DNA of 35,428 bases, from assembly GCA_946482545.1 (NCBI GenBank), contig CAMLRX010000041.1:1-35428 (forward strand), in the 5' to 3' direction. This stretch comes from an uncultured Flavihumibacter sp. (GTDB lineage Bacteria; Bacteroidota; Bacteroidia; Chitinophagales; Chitinophagaceae). The notes below the pieces were generated by a model that made no database searches, was not told the origin of the DNA, and saw nothing but the letters and a program-made list of their open reading frames with translations. This document shows, piece by piece, positions 1-8,329 of the stretch. Made by a program: the position numbers and the translations under genes. Position 1 is the stretch's first letter; the number at the start of each line of letters is the position of its first letter.

Positions 1-2
1 TT

Positions 3-1250
3 CCCGACTGGATGCTGGTGGATCCTCAATCGGCCGCATCGGCCTTTAAAACCGCTACAACCGCCCTGGCATCCGGTACAGTCACCGATCCGGAGCAACT
101 GAAAAGCTATGCCTTCGTAGTGGAAGCCTACAACAATGCGCCGCAGATTGGCGGAACAAAAATATTCTTCAACCTGCCCGCCTTCGTAGTGGTGGCGCTC
201 ATTACATGGATCGCTTACATCGGGATCAAGGAGAGCAAGCAGGCTTCCAATTTTATGGTGATCTTCAAAGTGGCCGTGATCATTTTCGTGATCATCGCCG
301 GGGCTTTTTTTGTAGACACCAACAACTGGGTACCGTTCATGCCGAATGGATTTGAAGGTGTACTGAAAGGTGTTTCCGCAGTATTCTACGCGTATATCGG
401 CTTCGATGCTATTTCCACCACCGCGGAGGAATGTAAGAATCCGCAACGCGATATGCCCCGCGGCATGATCTACTCCCTCCTGATCTGCACGGTATTGTAC
501 ATACTCATCGCCCTCGTATTAACCGGCATTGAAAACTATGCCGCTTTCAAAGATGTGAACGATCCGCTTGCTTTCGTCTTTGAAAAACGTGCGCCCTGGA
601 TCGAGAAGATCATCTCCATCAGCGCCGTGGTGGCCACCACCTCTGTATTGCTCGTATTCCAGCTTGGTCAACCCAGGATATGGATGAGTATGAGTCGCGA
701 CGGATTATTACCTAAAAAATTCCAGCAGATCCATCCCAAATACCAGACCCCCTCTTTCGCTACCATCATCACCGGGATCATTGTAGGCGCGGGCGCGCTT
801 TTTCTGGAAGGCGGGCTGGTAACTGACCTCACCAGTATTGGCACTTTCTTCGCCTTTGTATTGGTATCCGGTGGCGTATTGCTGCTGCCACCTGCACCCA
901 AGGAACCGGGTAAGTTCAAGCTACCTTATGTGAACGGGCAGTTTATTGTACCTGCACTGCTGGCCATCTTTATCTGGCTCTTCCGGGTACGTATAAGCGA
1001 TGCCTTTACCAATATCGGCAACGAAGGTTACCAGGAAATCCTGTTCCTGCTGTTCCTCGCCGTGGCGCTGTTGCTTACGGTACTTACTTTCATCCGGAAA
1101 TATTCGCTTATCCCGATTATGGGCGTGCTCTCCTGTTTGTACCTGATGATAGAGATTCCCGCGGTGAGCTGGAAGTGGTTCTTTGTGTGGATGGGACTGG
1201 GGCTTGCGATTTATTTTCTGTACGGGCGGAAGAATAGTAAGCTGGCGTAG
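3..1250 (+). CDS. APC-family amino acid permease, 5'-truncated by the window edge
   Basis: This is an inner-membrane transporter of the amino acid-polyamine-organocation superfamily, closest to the cationic amino acid transporter (YfnA/CAT) branch. The reading frame is open from base 3, before the first ATG at base 12, so the true start lies outside the window; about 415 C-terminal residues of a protein usually near 480-500 are present. About nine hydrophobic segments are visible. The signature GFDAISTTAEECKNPQRDMP, following the helix with FYAYIGFD, is the loop typical of the CAT/YfnA group, and a later RIWMSMSRDGLLP stretch is the usual cytoplasmic loop. The family assignment is firm, but the substrate cannot be read from the sequence. 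The gene is followed by about 420 bases without a gene. Confidence 0.9.
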   Translation, partial: PDWMLVDPQSAASAFKTATTALASGTVTDPEQLKSYAFVVEAYNNAPQIGGTKIFFNLPAFVVVALITWIAYIGIKESKQASNFMVIFKVAVIIFVIIAGAFFVDTNNWVPFMPNGFEGVLKGVSAVFYAYIGFDAISTTAEECKNPQRDMPRGMIYSLLICTVLYILIALVLTGIENYAAFKDVNDPLAFVFEKRAPWIEKIISISAVVATTSVLLVFQLGQPRIWMSMSRDGLLPKKFQQIHPKYQTPSFATIITGIIVGAGALFLEGGLVTDLTSIGTFFAFVLVSGGVLLLPPAPKEPGKFKLPYVNGQFIVPALLAIFIWLFRVRISDAFTNIGNEGYQEILFLLFLAVALLLTVLTFIRKYSLIPIMGVLSCLYLMIEIPAVSWKWFFVWMGLGLAIYFLYGRKNSKLA

Positions 1251-1280
1251 AATATTTTTGCAGATTTCCGTGAAATAAAT

Positions 1281-1620
1281 ATGTCTCGCAACGATGCCAC
1301 GGCGCAACGTTGCGCGTAATATTATGTTCTATTCTGTTGCTTTATTTTAGAATTTTGGATTTTATTTTCTATTTTTTTTTTAAGTGGAAAGAATAGAAAT
1401 GAGAATCCTGTAACTATGCACGCTTAAAACAACAGCTTTACTAAAAAAAAGCCGTCCCTTAACTCGACAGCCCGTTGCGCCGTGGCGTCGTTGCGAGAAA
1501 AAAACTTCCCTCACAGAAACCATCCAAAACATAATGAACGCCTTGCGTCCTTGCTCCTGCGAGGAACGAAGCAGTGCGTCTTTGCGAGAAACGAAGCAAT
1601 CACGTGAAACTACGCCAAAA
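1281..1620. repeat. Dispersed CGCAACG/GGACGCAAGG repeat copies (locus A)
   Basis: The stretch between the permease and the DUF2911 gene holds no credible gene but at least three copies of the dispersed repeat. One is at about 1281-1315 (TCTCGCAACGATGCCACGGC, then GCAACGTTGCGCG). One is at about 1468-1510 in the opposite orientation and ends CGTTGCGAGAAAAAAACTT. One is at about 1527-1610. The third contains the reverse complement of CTGCTTCGTTCCTCGCAG (1557-1574) and of GGAGCAAGGACGCAA (1543-1557), both of which recur at 17.4-17.7 and 34.9-35.4 kb. A long T run lies at about 1362-1381. Confidence 0.75.
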
Positions 1621-1672
1621 GAAAAACGGCCCTCCTCCCGGAAGACCGTCTTCAAAATCATTTCAGAAAAAA

Positions 1673-2515
1673 CTACAAACTCGCCGCGAGCTCAGTACCC
1701 ATCTTCACATAATCTGCATTATTAGCAGCCTTTGCCAGTTCCACACAGGTTTTGGCACTTGCCTTTGCCCCTGCTTTATCACCGGCATCTTTTTGGATTT
1801 TCGCTTTCAGCAGGTACATCCAGAAAGGCTTCTGACCGGCTTTTTCCGCTGACTCAATGGCGCCGTTCGCGTAGCTGAGCGCTTTGGTGAGGTCTTTTTC
1901 CCACTCGTAGTAGAAATTGGCGGCCTGGAAGTAAGGCTTGCGGTCGCCTTCCATAGCTTTGTCGAGTTGTGCTTTCAGGCGGTCCTTCACTTTTGTTTTC
2001 ACGGGAATTGCCACGGCGGTGTTCTCCCACATGATATGAATTTCGCAGCTTTCGTTCTGTACGTTGGCGATCTGCATGGTGAAGGTTTCGTTTTTGATGG
2101 CTGTTTTCATGGCTGGCACTTTCACGCGAACCACATCATCGGACTCTTTGTAACCATCAACGCCCCAGTTGCCGATGCCTTTGTTGAGCACGATCTCCCA
2201 TTCGTTCTTTTGGGGGATGGTGTAGATGGCGTAACTGCCGGTATCAATTTTTTTACCGCCAATTTCCACGACATCGGTGAATTTCACGCGGGTGGCGTTG
2301 TTTGCACCGGTGCGCCACAATTTGCCCCAGGGTACCAGGTTGCCGAATACGGTTCTTCCTTTTGCGTTCGGACGGGAATAAGTCAGTTCGATGCTGCCCA
2401 TGCCAAATGCCTGCTTAATGTTTTGGGTGGTACTGGGCTGTGGCATGTTTACCTGGGCGAAAGCGCCGTAAGCCATGCACGCTGCAACAAACGTAGAAAT
2501 GATCTTTTTCATCAT
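1673..2515 (-). CDS. Secreted DUF2911 domain protein
   Basis: This 280-residue exported protein has a signal peptide (two lysines, then a hydrophobic stretch ending AYGAFAQ). Residues about 22-165 form a DUF2911 domain, recognisable by IELTYSRPNAKGRTVFGNLV and WGKLWRTGANNATRVKF, a pattern common in Bacteroidota secreted proteins of unknown function. The C-terminal 100 residues are helical and alanine-rich and resemble one or two TPR-like hairpins (YYEWEKDLTKALSYANGAIE). Translation could start at the first or second Met of the MM pair. It is divergent from the histidine kinase gene. A TATCTTTG promoter box lies 42 bases upstream. The family call is firm; no biochemical function is known to me. 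Confidence 0.88.
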   Translation of the reverse strand: MMKKIISTFVAACMAYGAFAQVNMPQPSTTQNIKQAFGMGSIELTYSRPNAKGRTVFGNLVPWGKLWRTGANNATRVKFTDVVEIGGKKIDTGSYAIYTIPQKNEWEIVLNKGIGNWGVDGYKESDDVVRVKVPAMKTAIKNETFTMQIANVQNESCEIHIMWENTAVAIPVKTKVKDRLKAQLDKAMEGDRKPYFQAANFYYEWEKDLTKALSYANGAIESAEKAGQKPFWMYLLKAKIQKDAGDKAGAKASAKTCVELAKAANNADYVKMGTELAASL

Positions 2516-2556
2516 GTAGAGTTTTATTGATTGGATTGCAAATTTGAAATAATTTT

Positions 2557-2564
2557 CAAAGATA
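2557..2564 (-). promoter_or_regulatory. -7 promoter box of the DUF2911 gene
   Basis: On the minus strand this reads TATCTTTG, an exact match to the Bacteroidota -7 consensus TAnnTTTG, placed 42 bases before the start codon of the DUF2911 gene. No clear TTG -33 element was seen at the usual spacing. Confidence 0.55.
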
Positions 2565-2646
2565 GGTGTTATAGATATGCTGAATGCATGCGCTATATTT
2601 ACAAACGGGGAAGTTTTTATCCCCGCCCCACCATAAACCTTTGCGG

Positions 2647-4431
2647 ATGAGGATATGCTTTTTCTTGCTCCTGATTACTTTGCTTGCTACCGGTATGGTA
2701 CGCGCCCAGCAGAAGGATAGCGTGTTGCAGCACGGTATTAACCTGTACAATGCAGGGAATTATGCCGAAGCGGTAACTGTATTTGAGGGGCGTTTGAAAA
2801 CTGCTGAGAAAGCAAAGGACCTGCATACGCAAACCGTTCTTTGTAATAACCTCGGCAACGCCTGCTCCCAGAAAGGTGACGCGGTAAAGGCACTAGAGTA
2901 TTACCAACGGTCCGTGAAACTGGCGGAAACACTGGGCAACGATACGGCCAGGGCGAAGGCCATCAAAAATATCGGCACCCTGTATGAATCCCAAAAGGAT
3001 TTCGACGCCGCGCTTCGTCATTACCAGGAAGCCGAAGTGCTGGCCGGAAAAATCAATGATTCGCTGATTCTGGCAGATTGCGCCAACAACCGGGCCATGA
3101 TACTGGAGCAACAACAACGGTATGATACAGCTTTGAAAGCATACCGGCAGGCATTGGGTATTTACGAGCGCAAACAGTTGGACGACCGGGTGGCGCTTAC
3201 GCTGAACAATATGGGCGTGCTGTACAAAACGCAAGGAGATTATGCAAAAGCCCTGGAATACTACGGTCGTTCAGCACAACTTTCAGAAAAGATAGGCGAC
3301 CAGTTTTTCGTGGCCGCGAACTATATTAACATGGGGAACGTGCACAGGTTGCTGAAACAGCACAAACAAGCCGTGGTGCTTCATGAGCAATCGCTCGCAG
3401 TAGGTGAAAAAAACAGCATGGCCACCATCATCACCGAAGCGTATGCGAACCTCTCGGAGGACTATGCCGCAGCCGGGGATTTTGCCAAAGCGTATAGTTT
3501 GCATAAACGGTACAAAGCCGTACAGGATAGTTTTCTGAACGTGGAAAGATCCCGCCAGCTCGCGGAAATGCAAACCAGGTTTGAAACGGAAAAGAAAGAA
3601 CAGCAGATCACCCTGCTGAACAAGCAGAATACTATCCAGCAACTCACTATAGGGAAAAGAAATATCACTATTGGGATTATCGCTATTGCGTTTCTGGCCG
3701 CGATAGCACTGGGATTACTCTTTTATAACCGTTATAAATTAAAGCAGGAAACGCGCTTACAGGCCGCCGTTATGGAACAGCAGGATATCGCCGCCAAAGC
3801 TGTAATAGAAGCGGAAGAACAGGAGCGACGCCGCATCGCCGGAGACCTGCATGACGGGTTAGGACAACTATTTTCCGCCGTGAAAATGAACCTCTCGGAA
3901 CTGGCCCACCGCATCACCCCGGATAGCAGGCCGGAAGATCAGGTGCTGCTGGATAAAACTATCGCCATTACAGATGAAAGCTGCCGCGAAATACGTTCCA
4001 TTTCTCACCAGATGATGCCGAATATCTTGCTTAAATCCGGACTGGTAAGTGCGGTGAGGGATTTTATTGATAAAATTCAATCTTCACGTCTTAAAATAAG
4101 AGTAGATACTTTCGGCTTACAGGAAAGACTTGATCCCCACATTGAAACCGTGCTGTACCGGGTGATCCAGGAATCGGTGAACAACGTGATCAAACATGCG
4201 GGAGCAGATACGCTTGATATCCAGATGCACAAAGAGGAAACCGAAATATCCATCACCATTGAAGACAACGGAAAAGGCTTCGATGTGAAGGATATTGAGC
4301 AGTTTGCGGGAATCGGGTTAAAGAATATGATGAACCGCATCGCGGTACTGAAAGGGCATATTGAATTTGACTCAGCGCCGGGAAAAGGCACGGTGGTATC
4401 CGTGAGTCTTCCGTTGAATGGCAACGCGTGA
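2647..4431 (+). CDS. TPR-repeat sensor histidine kinase (HisKA_3 type), orphan
   Basis: I start this at ATG 2647 because it gives a proper signal peptide (MRICFFLLLITLLATGMVRA); the longer frame from 2584 would place 21 non-hydrophobic residues before it. The 594-residue protein has an export signal, then roughly six to seven TPR units (about residues 25-290) in the periplasm, a coiled coil (about 300-335), one membrane helix (about 340-362) and a cytoplasmic kinase. The HisKA_3 phosphoacceptor is His402 in RRRIAGDLHDGLGQL. The HATPase domain shows the N-box around Asn512 (QESVNNVIKHA), DNGKGFD and GIGLKNMMNR. It should autophosphorylate and pass phosphate to a LuxR-type response regulator, but none is adjacent. 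Its stop codon directly abuts that of the convergent xerD. Confidence 0.92.
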   Translation: MRICFFLLLITLLATGMVRAQQKDSVLQHGINLYNAGNYAEAVTVFEGRLKTAEKAKDLHTQTVLCNNLGNACSQKGDAVKALEYYQRSVKLAETLGNDTARAKAIKNIGTLYESQKDFDAALRHYQEAEVLAGKINDSLILADCANNRAMILEQQQRYDTALKAYRQALGIYERKQLDDRVALTLNNMGVLYKTQGDYAKALEYYGRSAQLSEKIGDQFFVAANYINMGNVHRLLKQHKQAVVLHEQSLAVGEKNSMATIITEAYANLSEDYAAAGDFAKAYSLHKRYKAVQDSFLNVERSRQLAEMQTRFETEKKEQQITLLNKQNTIQQLTIGKRNITIGIIAIAFLAAIALGLLFYNRYKLKQETRLQAAVMEQQDIAAKAVIEAEEQERRRIAGDLHDGLGQLFSAVKMNLSELAHRITPDSRPEDQVLLDKTIAITDESCREIRSISHQMMPNILLKSGLVSAVRDFIDKIQSSRLKIRVDTFGLQERLDPHIETVLYRVIQESVNNVIKHAGADTLDIQMHKEETEISITIEDNGKGFDVKDIEQFAGIGLKNMMNRIAVLKGHIEFDSAPGKGTVVSVSLPLNGNA

Positions 4432-5334
4432 TTATTTGTGGTAGGCCGGGTGGAACCGTTGCAGGGTTTCGCGCAGGTATTCCCGGTTGAGGTGGGTATA
4501 TATTTCGGTGGTGGTAATGCTTTCGTGACCCAGCATTTCCTGGACGGCCCTCAGATCGGCACCGCCTTCCACGAGGTGTGTGGCGAAAGAATGGCGGAAG
4601 GTGTGGGGGGAAATGCTTTTCTCCATGCCCGCGGTCTTTGCCAGGTCCTTCAAAATAAGAAAAATCATAACCCTTGTGAGGCGTTTCCCCCGTCTGTTCA
4701 GGAAAAGTATGTCTTCCTCCCCCCGTTGAATGGGTTGTAATCTTCTGACCGTATCCATATAAATGGCGATGTATTTCAACGCTTCCGGGCCAATCGGCAC
4801 GAGCCTTTCTTTATCGCCTTTGCCCGTTACACGGATGAATTCAAGGTCCGGGAAAATGCAGGATAATTTCAGGTTCACCAGTTCAGATACGCGTAAGCCG
4901 CAACTGTAGAGGGTTTCCAGCATCGCTTTGTTGCGGGTGCCTTCCGGTTTGCTGAGGTCAATGGCATCTATGAGCGCCTGGATATCTTCAGCGCTTAATA
5001 CATCGGGGAGTGCGCGCTGCAAACGCGGTGCCTCGAGCAACAACGCCGGGTTGTCTGAAATAAGTTGCTCCTGTAGGCAATAACGGAAGAACGCTTTGAT
5101 GCCGGAGATGATCCGGGCCTGAGAACGGGCCGTCATACCCAGCGCTGCGATCCGGCCAATGAATGTTTCGAGCTGAGCCAGTGTAATATCTGAAGGTGAA
5201 GTGCCGGGTGCTTCCGTTTCGAGGTGCTGAATAAGTTTATCCAGGTCGGAGCTGTACGCTTCAACGGAAGTATCTGCCAGTGATCTTTCCAACTGGAGGT
5301 AAGCTTTGAATCCTTTCCGGTACACTTTCCACAT
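4432..5334 (-). CDS. xerD: Tyrosine site-specific recombinase XerD
   Basis: This 300-residue tyrosine recombinase has the usual XerC/D length. It has an N-terminal SAM-like core-binding domain (about 1-95) and a catalytic domain carrying the complete set Arg148, Lys172, His244, Arg247, His270 and the nucleophile Tyr279 (HTFRHSFATHLVEGGADLR, then LGHESITTTEIYTH). XerD-type enzymes resolve chromosome dimers at dif together with FtsK; Bacteroidota often carry further Xer-like copies, so XerC versus XerD is a family-level call. The start lies 3 bases after the yraN stop, so the two genes are probably cotranscribed. Nothing around it suggests an integron or phage integrase. Confidence 0.92.
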   Translation of the reverse strand: MWKVYRKGFKAYLQLERSLADTSVEAYSSDLDKLIQHLETEAPGTSPSDITLAQLETFIGRIAALGMTARSQARIISGIKAFFRYCLQEQLISDNPALLLEAPRLQRALPDVLSAEDIQALIDAIDLSKPEGTRNKAMLETLYSCGLRVSELVNLKLSCIFPDLEFIRVTGKGDKERLVPIGPEALKYIAIYMDTVRRLQPIQRGEEDILFLNRRGKRLTRVMIFLILKDLAKTAGMEKSISPHTFRHSFATHLVEGGADLRAVQEMLGHESITTTEIYTHLNREYLRETLQRFHPAYHK

Positions 5335-5337
5335 GGG

Positions 5338-5685
5338 TCAAATATCCTCAAAAAATGCAAACCTGGCCATATTGCGCTCCACCATCAGGGAGAGGACACT
5401 GAACTGCATATTTTTCCAATAGGGGTGAATGGCCATATACTGCCTGGCGGCCTCTTCCAGCAGCCCAATCTTTTTCGGGGACACTGCGGCTTCGGGCCAT
5501 CCGAATACATCGCTGAAGCGGGTCTTCACTTCAATAATATGTAAGGTGCCGTTCTTTTCAGCAATAATATCAATCTCTTTTCTGCCCGTGCGCCAGTTGC
5601 GGTGCAGGATGCGGAACCCCTTCCGGCTGAGCCACCATGCGCCCGCGAATTCGCCTAAATTCCCCCTGATTTGTTGGATGCCCAT
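5338..5685 (-). CDS. yraN: YraN/UPF0102 family putative endonuclease
   Basis: This 115-residue protein matches the UPF0102 (YraN) family in length and motifs: GNLGEFAGAWWLSRKGFRIL at the N-terminus, then RKEIDIIAEKNGTLHIIEVKTR, which holds the acidic and E-x-K elements of a restriction-endonuclease-like fold. The usual GEIDII is KEIDII here. Family members are predicted nucleases linked to recombination or repair, consistent with its position just ahead of xerD. Its first codons overlap the divergent manA promoter, so expression of the two genes may be coupled. Confidence 0.9.
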   Translation of the reverse strand: MGIQQIRGNLGEFAGAWWLSRKGFRILHRNWRTGRKEIDIIAEKNGTLHIIEVKTRFSDVFGWPEAAVSPKKIGLLEEAARQYMAIHPYWKNMQFSVLSLMVERNMARFAFFEDI

Positions 5686-5703
5686 GCGATACCTTTATAT
5701 TTG
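5674..5703 (+). promoter_or_regulatory. Promoter of manA (TTG-N19-TATATTTG)
   Basis: TTG at 5674-5676 and TATATTTG at 5696-5703 are separated by 19 bases, an exact Bacteroidota promoter. Transcription should begin near 5708-5710, leaving only a few bases before ATG 5714. Either the message is nearly leaderless or the in-frame ATG at 5723 is the true start. The -33 element lies inside the first codons of yraN on the other strand. Confidence 0.7.
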
Positions 5704-5713
5704 TAACCATTAG

Positions 5714-6946
5714 ATGAAAACTATGACAACTACGAAAAGGATATTTCCCCTGCATGGGAAGGTACAACACTACGCCTGGGGCGGCAACCGTTTTATCCCC
5801 GAACTACTGGGGGAGAAAAACACCGATCAGCAGCCTTTCGCCGAATACTGGATGGGGGCGCACGACCAGGTTCCGGCGATGATTGAGACGGAAGATGGTG
5901 CACAACGCGGATTGAATACTTTCATCCGTGAAAATACCATAGAAGCACTGGGGGAAGCAACCGCCCGCGCCTTCGGCAGATTGCCCTTCCTGTTCAAAGT
6001 GCTGGATGTAAAAGAAATGCTGTCTATACAGGTGCATCCCACGCGCGAAGAAGCCATCAAAGGATTCGCCAGAGAAGAAGCGGCCGGTATTCCTGCGGGT
6101 GGCCCTTCCCGTAATTATAAGGATGATAACCACAAACCCGAGGTAATGGTGGCCCTCAGTGATTTCTGGCTGCTGCATGGTTTCCGTAAAAAAGAAGCCA
6201 TCCGCCATGAACTGGAACAACAGGCCGCCTGGCATTTCCTCATTCCGGTGCTGGAAGAAAAAGGAATAAAAGGATTGTACGAAACCGTGATGAATGCCTC
6301 GCAGGAAGAAGTAGACAAAATGCTGGCGCCCCTCGCGGAACAGGTATTGCCGCTTTATAAAGATAACCTGCTCTCCAAAGCCGATCCCGCTTTCTGGGCG
6401 GCCCGCGCTATTGAGCAATACAGCGGAGGAAAAGCTGAAAAGCTTGACCGTGGTATATTTTCCATTTACTTTTTTAACCTGGTGCACCTGAAGGAAGGAG
6501 AAGCTATTTTCCAGGGTGCCGGTATTCCCCACGCTTATCTTGAAGGGCAGAATATGGAGCTGATGGCCAATTCAGATAATGTGCTGCGTGGCGGATTAAC
6601 GCCGAAGCATATTGATGTGGCCGAACTCATCAGGCACACTTCTTTCGAAGAAGTAATGCCCGCAGTGATGCAACCTATAGCAGGAGAAGACGGTTCCATC
6701 GAATACCCATGCCCGGTACCGGATTTTTCGATTAACGCAGTGGAGTTGGCCACCGGTGGGAAATGGTCGCATAAAAGTTATTCGGCGGAAGTCGTGTTTG
6801 TGCAGAAAGGGCAAGTGGAACTGGTAAGCGACGATACGGTATTGCCTTTGGCCACCGGCGGCGCGGTTTTCGTAATGGCTGATACCCCTTATGAACTGGT
6901 GGGTAAGGCCCAGGCCACCGTGTTTATCGCGGGTGTTCCACGGTGA
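5714..6946 (+). CDS. manA: Mannose-6-phosphate isomerase, class I
   Basis: This cytoplasmic zinc enzyme interconverts mannose-6-phosphate and fructose-6-phosphate, linking glycolysis to GDP-mannose and cell-surface sugars. At 410 residues it has the type I length. All four expected zinc ligands are visible: Gln106 and His108 in SIQVHP, Glu143 in HKPEVMVAL, and His273 in GIPHAYLEG. The active-site segment SDNVLRGGLTPKHIDV with Arg292 follows. Two cupin domains flank a helical insert, as in known type I enzymes. It stands alone, divergent from yraN. The start could be ATG 5714 or 5723 given how close the promoter lies. Confidence 0.95.
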   Translation: MKTMTTTKRIFPLHGKVQHYAWGGNRFIPELLGEKNTDQQPFAEYWMGAHDQVPAMIETEDGAQRGLNTFIRENTIEALGEATARAFGRLPFLFKVLDVKEMLSIQVHPTREEAIKGFAREEAAGIPAGGPSRNYKDDNHKPEVMVALSDFWLLHGFRKKEAIRHELEQQAAWHFLIPVLEEKGIKGLYETVMNASQEEVDKMLAPLAEQVLPLYKDNLLSKADPAFWAARAIEQYSGGKAEKLDRGIFSIYFFNLVHLKEGEAIFQGAGIPHAYLEGQNMELMANSDNVLRGGLTPKHIDVAELIRHTSFEEVMPAVMQPIAGEDGSIEYPCPVPDFSINAVELATGGKWSHKSYSAEVVFVQKGQVELVSDDTVLPLATGGAVFVMADTPYELVGKAQATVFIAGVPR

Positions 6947-6977
6947 AAAAACGTGGTATAAGGAAAAGAATATTGGT

Positions 6978-6985
6978 TACTTTTG
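6978..6985 (+). promoter_or_regulatory. -7 promoter box of the DUF6580 gene
   Basis: TACTTTTG matches TAnnTTTG exactly and ends 23 bases before ATG 7009. A clear TTG -33 element was not found. Confidence 0.5.
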
Positions 6986-7008
6986 CGTCAGAACGTTAAA
7001 ACAGAAGC

Positions 7009-7578
7009 ATGAAACTGAACAGATCCACCATAGTTATTTTTGTTGTGATGGTAGTACTTGCAGCGCTTTACCGGCTTGTACCTGAACGTCCGCTTGGTTT
7101 TGCCCCGCAGATCGCCATGGCGCTTTTTGGTGGTGCCGTTATTAAAGACAGGAAGTTCGCGTTTGCGCTCCCACTGCTTTCCATGTTTATCTCAGATTTG
7201 CTTTATGAACTGGCTTACACGCAGGGGTGGCTTTCCATGCAGGGGTTTTATGAAGGACAGTTTACGAATTATGTCCTGTTCGCCGGACTTACACTCGTCG
7301 GTTTCCTGCTCCGTGACCTGAAAGTTTTCAAGATACTAGCAGCAACTATCGTTGGCCCAACCCTCTTCTTTCTGGCATCCAACTTTTTTGTATGGATGGA
7401 AGGAGCAGGACTGAATCGCCCTAAAACATGGGATGGCCTGGTGATGTGTTATACCGATGCGGTTCCTTTTTATGAAGGAAGCCTGGTTTCTACTGTATTT
7501 TTCTCCGTAGTATTATTTGGCGGGTATTTCTTCATCAATGGAATGAAAGAAGTAAAGAAGGTGGAAACAGCAGGGTAG
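7009..7578 (+). CDS. DUF6580 family integral membrane protein
   Basis: This 189-residue protein has about five membrane segments. It resembles the DUF6580 family, which shares a pattern like the one here after the first helix: a proline-containing loop, GFAPQIAMALFGGAVIKDRK, then FALPLLSMFISDLLYE. The arrangement recalls ECF-transporter S components or QueT-like small membrane proteins, but that is only a topological impression. The start at 7009 puts a short basic N-terminus ahead of the first helix and fits the promoter at 6978. Neighbours (manA upstream, convergent rnhA downstream) say nothing about its role. Confidence 0.75.
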   Translation: MKLNRSTIVIFVVMVVLAALYRLVPERPLGFAPQIAMALFGGAVIKDRKFAFALPLLSMFISDLLYELAYTQGWLSMQGFYEGQFTNYVLFAGLTLVGFLLRDLKVFKILAATIVGPTLFFLASNFFVWMEGAGLNRPKTWDGLVMCYTDAVPFYEGSLVSTVFFSVVLFGGYFFINGMKEVKKVETAG

Positions 7579-7670
7579 GTGAAGTATGTATTGAGTTTAG
7601 AATATCGACTGATAAAGAAATATTTTCCCATTTTTCTGATGCCCAACGTGTTTCTCAGTTTATCAAAGGG

Positions 7671-7712
7671 CTTTCAACGTGGCGTCGTAGCGCCGTTGCG
7701 AGAAACCAACTT
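7671..7712. repeat. Dispersed repeat copy (locus B)
   Basis: Between the DUF6580 gene and rnhA lies a single copy of the dispersed repeat. It reads AACGTGGCGTCGTAGCGCCG followed by TTGCGAGAAACCAAC, with the same CGTTGCGAGAAA end as the copy at about 1492. No gene is seen in the 162-base gap. Confidence 0.65.
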
Positions 7713-7740
7713 TCTGCTTCCATGAAATAACTTATAAAAG

Positions 7741-8208
7741 TCACGCACCCGCTTCATACCCATAATCTACCAGTAAATCCCTGCCATCGGCGGCACGCGT
7801 AGCCAACTCATCACATCGGTTGTTGTAAGGATTATCCGCGTGTCCTTTCACCCAAACGAAGCGTATTCTGTATGAACGTGAGAGTTCATAATATTTCCGC
7901 CACAAATCAGGATTCTTCTTTCCCCCTTTAAAATTGTTCGTGATCCAACCATTCAGCCAGCCTTTCTCAATAGCGTTCACTACATACTGACTATCGGAAT
8001 AAATCACTATGGGCAGATCGGTTCTTTTCAATTGCTCCAGGCCAGCGATCACGGCCCAGAGTTCCATCCTGTTGTTGGTCGTTTTCCTGAACCCCTGGGA
8101 CAGCTCTTTTACTTTATCGCCCCACATCAATAGGGTGCCGTATCCTCCGGGCCCGGGATTACCCCTCGAAGAACCATCTGTATATATTGTGATCTGGTTA
8201 GTAGTCAT
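7741..8208 (-). CDS. rnhA: Ribonuclease HI
   Basis: This enzyme degrades the RNA strand of RNA-DNA hybrids. At 155 residues it equals the bacterial RNase HI length. All carboxylates of the active site are present: Asp11 (TIYTDGSSRGNPGPGGYG), Glu49 (TTNNRMEL), Asp72 (YSDSQYVV) and Asp133 (NRCDELA), with His123 in the flexible KGHADNP loop. The basic handle region (NNFKGGKKNPDLW) is also present. A TAGTTTTG box lies 22 bases upstream of the start. Confidence 0.97.
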   Translation of the reverse strand: MTTNQITIYTDGSSRGNPGPGGYGTLLMWGDKVKELSQGFRKTTNNRMELWAVIAGLEQLKRTDLPIVIYSDSQYVVNAIEKGWLNGWITNNFKGGKKNPDLWRKYYELSRSYRIRFVWVKGHADNPYNNRCDELATRAADGRDLLVDYGYEAGA

Positions 8209-8230
8209 TCTGCTGTATTGGTTTGAGCGG

Positions 8231-8238
8231 CAAAACTA
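8231..8238 (-). promoter_or_regulatory. -7 promoter box of rnhA
   Basis: The minus strand reads TAGTTTTG, an exact TAnnTTTG match, 22 bases before the rnhA start. The -33 element is weak. Confidence 0.5.
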
Positions 8239-8290
8239 AGGATTGAAATAAAAAAGCAGTTGTTTTATTTTGTTGAATTGTATAAAATAT

Positions 8291-8305
8291 CTGATTGATA
8301 ATCAG
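8291..8305 (-). terminator. Possible AT-rich terminator hairpin after the carboxylase gene
   Basis: CTGATT-GAT-AATCAG forms a 6-bp stem with a 3-base loop. Imperfect ATAT extensions flank it, and on the minus strand ATATTTTAT follows. It lies 24 bases after the stop codon of the acyl-CoA carboxylase gene. The stem is weak, so the call is tentative. Confidence 0.35.
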
Positions 8306-8329
8306 TGATATAAAATGGTTGCTTTGATT

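Noticed and set aside
1380..1852. Open frames at 1380-1661 (minus), 1534-1725 and 1574-1852 (plus)
   Set aside because: They lie in repeat DNA or overlap the 3' end of the DUF2911 gene and have no recognisable domain.
4432..5334. Tyrosine recombinase as a phage, integron or transposon integrase
   Set aside because: It has the compact 300-residue XerC/D form, sits in a yraN-xerD unit among housekeeping genes, and no attachment-site duplication or cargo is seen.
5804..6532. A 242-codon open frame on the minus strand inside manA
   Set aside because: It is antisense to a gene with full catalytic motifs, and its translation shows no domain and is rich in Phe, His and Gln runs typical of shadow frames.
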